Positions 5,685 through 7,940 of a stretch of DNA of 7,940 nt are shown here, in pieces. Made by a program: the position numbers and the translations under genes. The notes below the pieces were generated by a model, which was not told the origin of the DNA, did no database searches, and was given only the letters and a program-made list of their open reading frames with translations. The stretch covers positions 1 through 7,940 of the forward strand of contig JBCCDU010000126.1 in NCBI GenBank assembly GCA_039030715.1, written 5' to 3'. The stretch comes from Thermohalobaculum sp039030715 (GTDB taxonomy: Bacteria; Pseudomonadota; Alphaproteobacteria; Rhodobacterales; Rhodobacteraceae). The stretch's first letter is position 1. Every line of letters starts with the position of its first letter.

Positions 5685-7891
5685 GCAAGATCCGCTTCAC
5701 AGGCTTCGCGAACCAGAGCACCGTCACACTGATAGCCAGGAACGATACGATTACCAAAGGACCGCTTACGATTTCCGCCTGGCGGCAACCGGTAGAGGGC
5801 GATATCGGGGAAATGGACATCGCCGTGCTGCGTGCGTCCGGCGCCCTGTTCGCCCCCGAAGCCGTGCATTTCGAGGCCGACGTGAAAAGCGCAACCGGTC
5901 TCGCGCCGCTGCAGAACGGCGTCAACCGGGACGGCACGCCCAATCCGAACGCGCTCTACACGGTCTATGACCCGCAGTTTCACGAGCTCGAATTTGTCTG
6001 GGATTTCGGGCATACGGGCACGTTTTCGAAACTGGGTCGCCTGCCAGGCCCGTTGCAGGCCAAGAATTTCGGCCATGGCAAACATGCCACCACGGTTTTC
6101 GAGACCTCCGGTGAAAAGCAGGTCACCTGCACCGCCTACCGGACCTCCTATGCCGATGGCACCCAGACGGCGGTTATCGTCGCGCGCAAGACGATCAGCC
6201 TGACCATCGCCGATATCGACGATGTGGTGCCCCCCGCCCAACGGATGTATATCGGCAAACCCGGCGAGAGCTTCGACGGCATCCCCGCAGGCGCACGGGT
6301 CATGGCCATGGACCGGCTGGCCGATAGCGGCCTCCCAAGCGATTTCATCAATAGCGGCCCCGCCCGGGCCCTGTTCTTCAAGCGCGGCGAGTTCTGGGAA
6401 GTGGACGACAGCGCGCAGGCTTCAATCTCGCTTGCGGGCGGGCGCAACCATTATATCGGGGCCTGGGGGCCGGGCACGGCCCGGGCCGAGCTTCTGCATT
6501 CCTACACAATGTCCCGACAGCGCGGGATCTTCCGCACGGCCAATGGCGCCGGGCAGCTTTCGGCCACCTTCCACAATATCAAGCTGCGCGGCCATTGGGA
6601 TGTCGTAAACCAGCGACGCGCCACGCCAGGCGCGACCTATATCGGCGTCGAAGTGCGCGGGCCGGGGCATATCCTTGCCGTGAACTGCGAGGCCGATGGC
6701 AATGATACGAATTTCCGCAACACGCCGAACCGGGATCAGAGCAACACAACCGACACATCGCTGACCTTATGGGATTGCGAGCTCGGCGCCTTCCGCGATT
6801 ACGGTATCCTGACCCAGGACGACAATTGGGGCGCGCGCGTCTCGGTGATCGGGTGTCGGACGCGGACGCATCCGAATGCGGCCTCCAATTTCGGCTTGCA
6901 GGGCAAAGGGGCCTATAATGCACATGGGCCGTTCCGGGCCTCCTCGGGATACCGGATCTACTGCGTCCAGAATGATTTCGTCTCGCGCCAGGCCTGGGGC
7001 ATTCTGGGCGCGCAGCCCGCCTTTCGCCTGATGGTCAATGCTGCGCAGAATACCGGCAATGTCCCGCCCCAGATCATCTGTGCCTACAACATGACGGAAG
7101 GCTGCAGTGACCACATCACCATCAGCATTGCAGGCTTCAATAATCCGGGCGGCCCCAACCGTGTGCCCGCCCCCCTCAACGCGTTGATAAAGCACAATAT
7201 CATGCTTGGTGGATGGGCCACCGTCGGGGGCATCAAGGTCGCCTATGGCGGCGTCTCCGTGATCGAGAACGCTCTGATCCTGCCCGATGTCGCCACGGCC
7301 AATCTGGTCTTCTCAGACAACAGCTGGACGGGGGTCGTTGAAGCCAATGACCGGCGCGACATGGCGGTCGCGTTCAACCCGGAACTTGGTCGAGAGACGC
7401 AGGCCGGCCTCCCGTCACAGGGCAATGCGACCGCGCCCATCCGCATGATCGGCAACATGGTGATCGAGCGGCGCGCGGCGACCCAGGCCCGGGGCGTCGT
7501 TGATTTCGGCGATCCGGCGCAGACGGGGTTCGACGGCAACTTCATCGGCAGTGTGGAGGCGCGGGACAATGTCATATACCGCCCGAACGGCATCGCCCCG
7601 CGGGACGATCTGGGCGCCCATGACGTCGCGCTCGCCATTGCGCCATGGATGAGCCAGGGGCCACGCCTGGCGGCACCGGCCCATCCCACGCCTGCCGATC
7701 ATATGACCTATGATGTTGCGAATGACGGCTCGAATGCCAGCTTCGTCGCCACGGCGGGGGGTCTGGATCTGCTCGCACCGACCAGTGGGTCGCCCCTGGC
7801 GGGGGCGGCGGCGGGCGCGATGAGCCGGACGGATATCCTGGGTCGTGAACGACCGGTGAGCGCAAGCGCAGGGGCGGTCGAGCCCGTGTGA
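5681..7891 (+). CDS. PKD-like plus right-handed parallel beta-helix protein, putative spike tip/depolymerase
   Basis: This is a 736-residue protein whose ATG overlaps the fibre stop (ATGA). Residues 1-55 form a small beta region. Residues about 60-178 look like a PKD/Ig-like module: VHFEADVKS (62-70), FVWDFGHTGTF (105-115) and VFETSGEKQVTCTAYR (139-154) match the usual W-D-F-G-D-G and F...G...V-T pattern. From about 188 to 640 the chain shows short recurrent strands rich in Gly, Asn and Val with regularly placed turns, such as FHNIKLRGHWDVVN, LAVNCEADGNDT, LWDCELGAFRDYGI and VIGCRTRTHPNA, as expected for a pectate-lyase-like beta-helix. The C-terminal TDILGRERP...GAVEPV (717-736) is the usual end signature of such helices. 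No signal peptide is seen. Phage tailspikes with this fold bind or cleave polysaccharide; no catalytic triad can be pinned down by eye, so binding without cleavage is equally possible. Confidence 0.8.
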   Translation: MSKIRFTGFANQSTVTLIARNDTITKGPLTISAWRQPVEGDIGEMDIAVLRASGALFAPEAVHFEADVKSATGLAPLQNGVNRDGTPNPNALYTVYDPQFHELEFVWDFGHTGTFSKLGRLPGPLQAKNFGHGKHATTVFETSGEKQVTCTAYRTSYADGTQTAVIVARKTISLTIADIDDVVPPAQRMYIGKPGESFDGIPAGARVMAMDRLADSGLPSDFINSGPARALFFKRGEFWEVDDSAQASISLAGGRNHYIGAWGPGTARAELLHSYTMSRQRGIFRTANGAGQLSATFHNIKLRGHWDVVNQRRATPGATYIGVEVRGPGHILAVNCEADGNDTNFRNTPNRDQSNTTDTSLTLWDCELGAFRDYGILTQDDNWGARVSVIGCRTRTHPNAASNFGLQGKGAYNAHGPFRASSGYRIYCVQNDFVSRQAWGILGAQPAFRLMVNAAQNTGNVPPQIICAYNMTEGCSDHITISIAGFNNPGGPNRVPAPLNALIKHNIMLGGWATVGGIKVAYGGVSVIENALILPDVATANLVFSDNSWTGVVEANDRRDMAVAFNPELGRETQAGLPSQGNATAPIRMIGNMVIERRAATQARGVVDFGDPAQTGFDGNFIGSVEARDNVIYRPNGIAPRDDLGAHDVALAIAPWMSQGPRLAAPAHPTPADHMTYDVANDGSNASFVATAGGLDLLAPTSGSPLAGAAAGAMSRTDILGRERPVSASAGAVEPV

Positions 7892-7903
7892 TTCGCGCCA
7901 CCG

Positions 7904-7923
7904 GAGGGGCACCAGCCACCCTC
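7904..7923 (+). terminator. Weak hairpin after the spike operon, possible terminator
   Basis: GAGG-GGC (7904-7910) can pair with GCC (7915-7917) and CCTC (7920-7923) around an ACCA loop, with a 2-nt bulge. Only a short GTTT follows, so it is a poor Rho-independent terminator. It is listed because it begins 12 bp after the stop codon, where a terminator would be expected. Confidence 0.2.
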
Positions 7924-7940
7924 GTTTCCCGGTTTAGGGC

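Noticed and set aside
1..7940. CRISPR array, tRNA, rRNA, transposase, integrase or attachment site
   Set aside because: No spaced repeats of CRISPR length, no cloverleaf or rRNA signatures, and no recombinase motifs were seen on either strand.

Overview
The window is GC-rich, densely coding DNA of the kind found in Rhodobacteraceae/Rhodobacterales (Alphaproteobacteria). This assignment rests mainly on one small protein (3451-3708) that I recognise as the spike base protein family named after Rhodobacter capsulatus RCAP_rcc01079. That protein is one of the head-spike proteins of the gene transfer agent (GTA) RcGTA. It is a recognition from memory of the family, not a database search.

Left half, minus strand (about 1-3076): a three-gene surface polysaccharide operon, transcribed right to left. 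It begins with a WecG/TagA/CpsF (GT26) glycosyltransferase at 2291-3076. An O-antigen ligase/polymerase-like polytopic membrane protein follows at 810-2294, overlapping its neighbour by 4 bp (ATGA). Then, after 10 bp, comes a family 2 glycosyltransferase (from 799 leftwards) that runs off the left edge. Together they read as steps of lipid-linked glycan assembly followed by polymerisation or ligation of a capsule, EPS or O-antigen.

Middle (3077-3450): a 374-bp divergent intergenic region with no credible gene but much structure. It holds four copies of the 7-mer CAGGCAA/TTGCCTG, a 17-bp palindrome with 8-bp arms, a near-consensus CtrA box (TTAA-N7-TTAG), and a GC-rich hairpin in the leader of the rightward genes.

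Right half, plus strand (3451-7891): three translationally coupled genes. The first encodes the small spike base protein. The second encodes a 658-residue multidomain Ig-like/fibronectin III fibre with a concanavalin-A-like C-terminal domain. The third encodes a 736-residue protein with a PKD-like module followed by a predicted right-handed parallel beta-helix. I infer a spike or fibre that attaches to a virion-like particle through the base protein and recognises, or possibly cleaves, surface polysaccharide.

The most interesting reading of the window is that genes building a cell-surface glycan and genes building a glycan-binding particle spike sit back to back on a shared intergenic region carrying a CtrA-like site. 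In R. capsulatus, GTA head spikes bind the capsule and CtrA controls GTA functions. The remaining 49 bp at the right edge contain only a weak hairpin.
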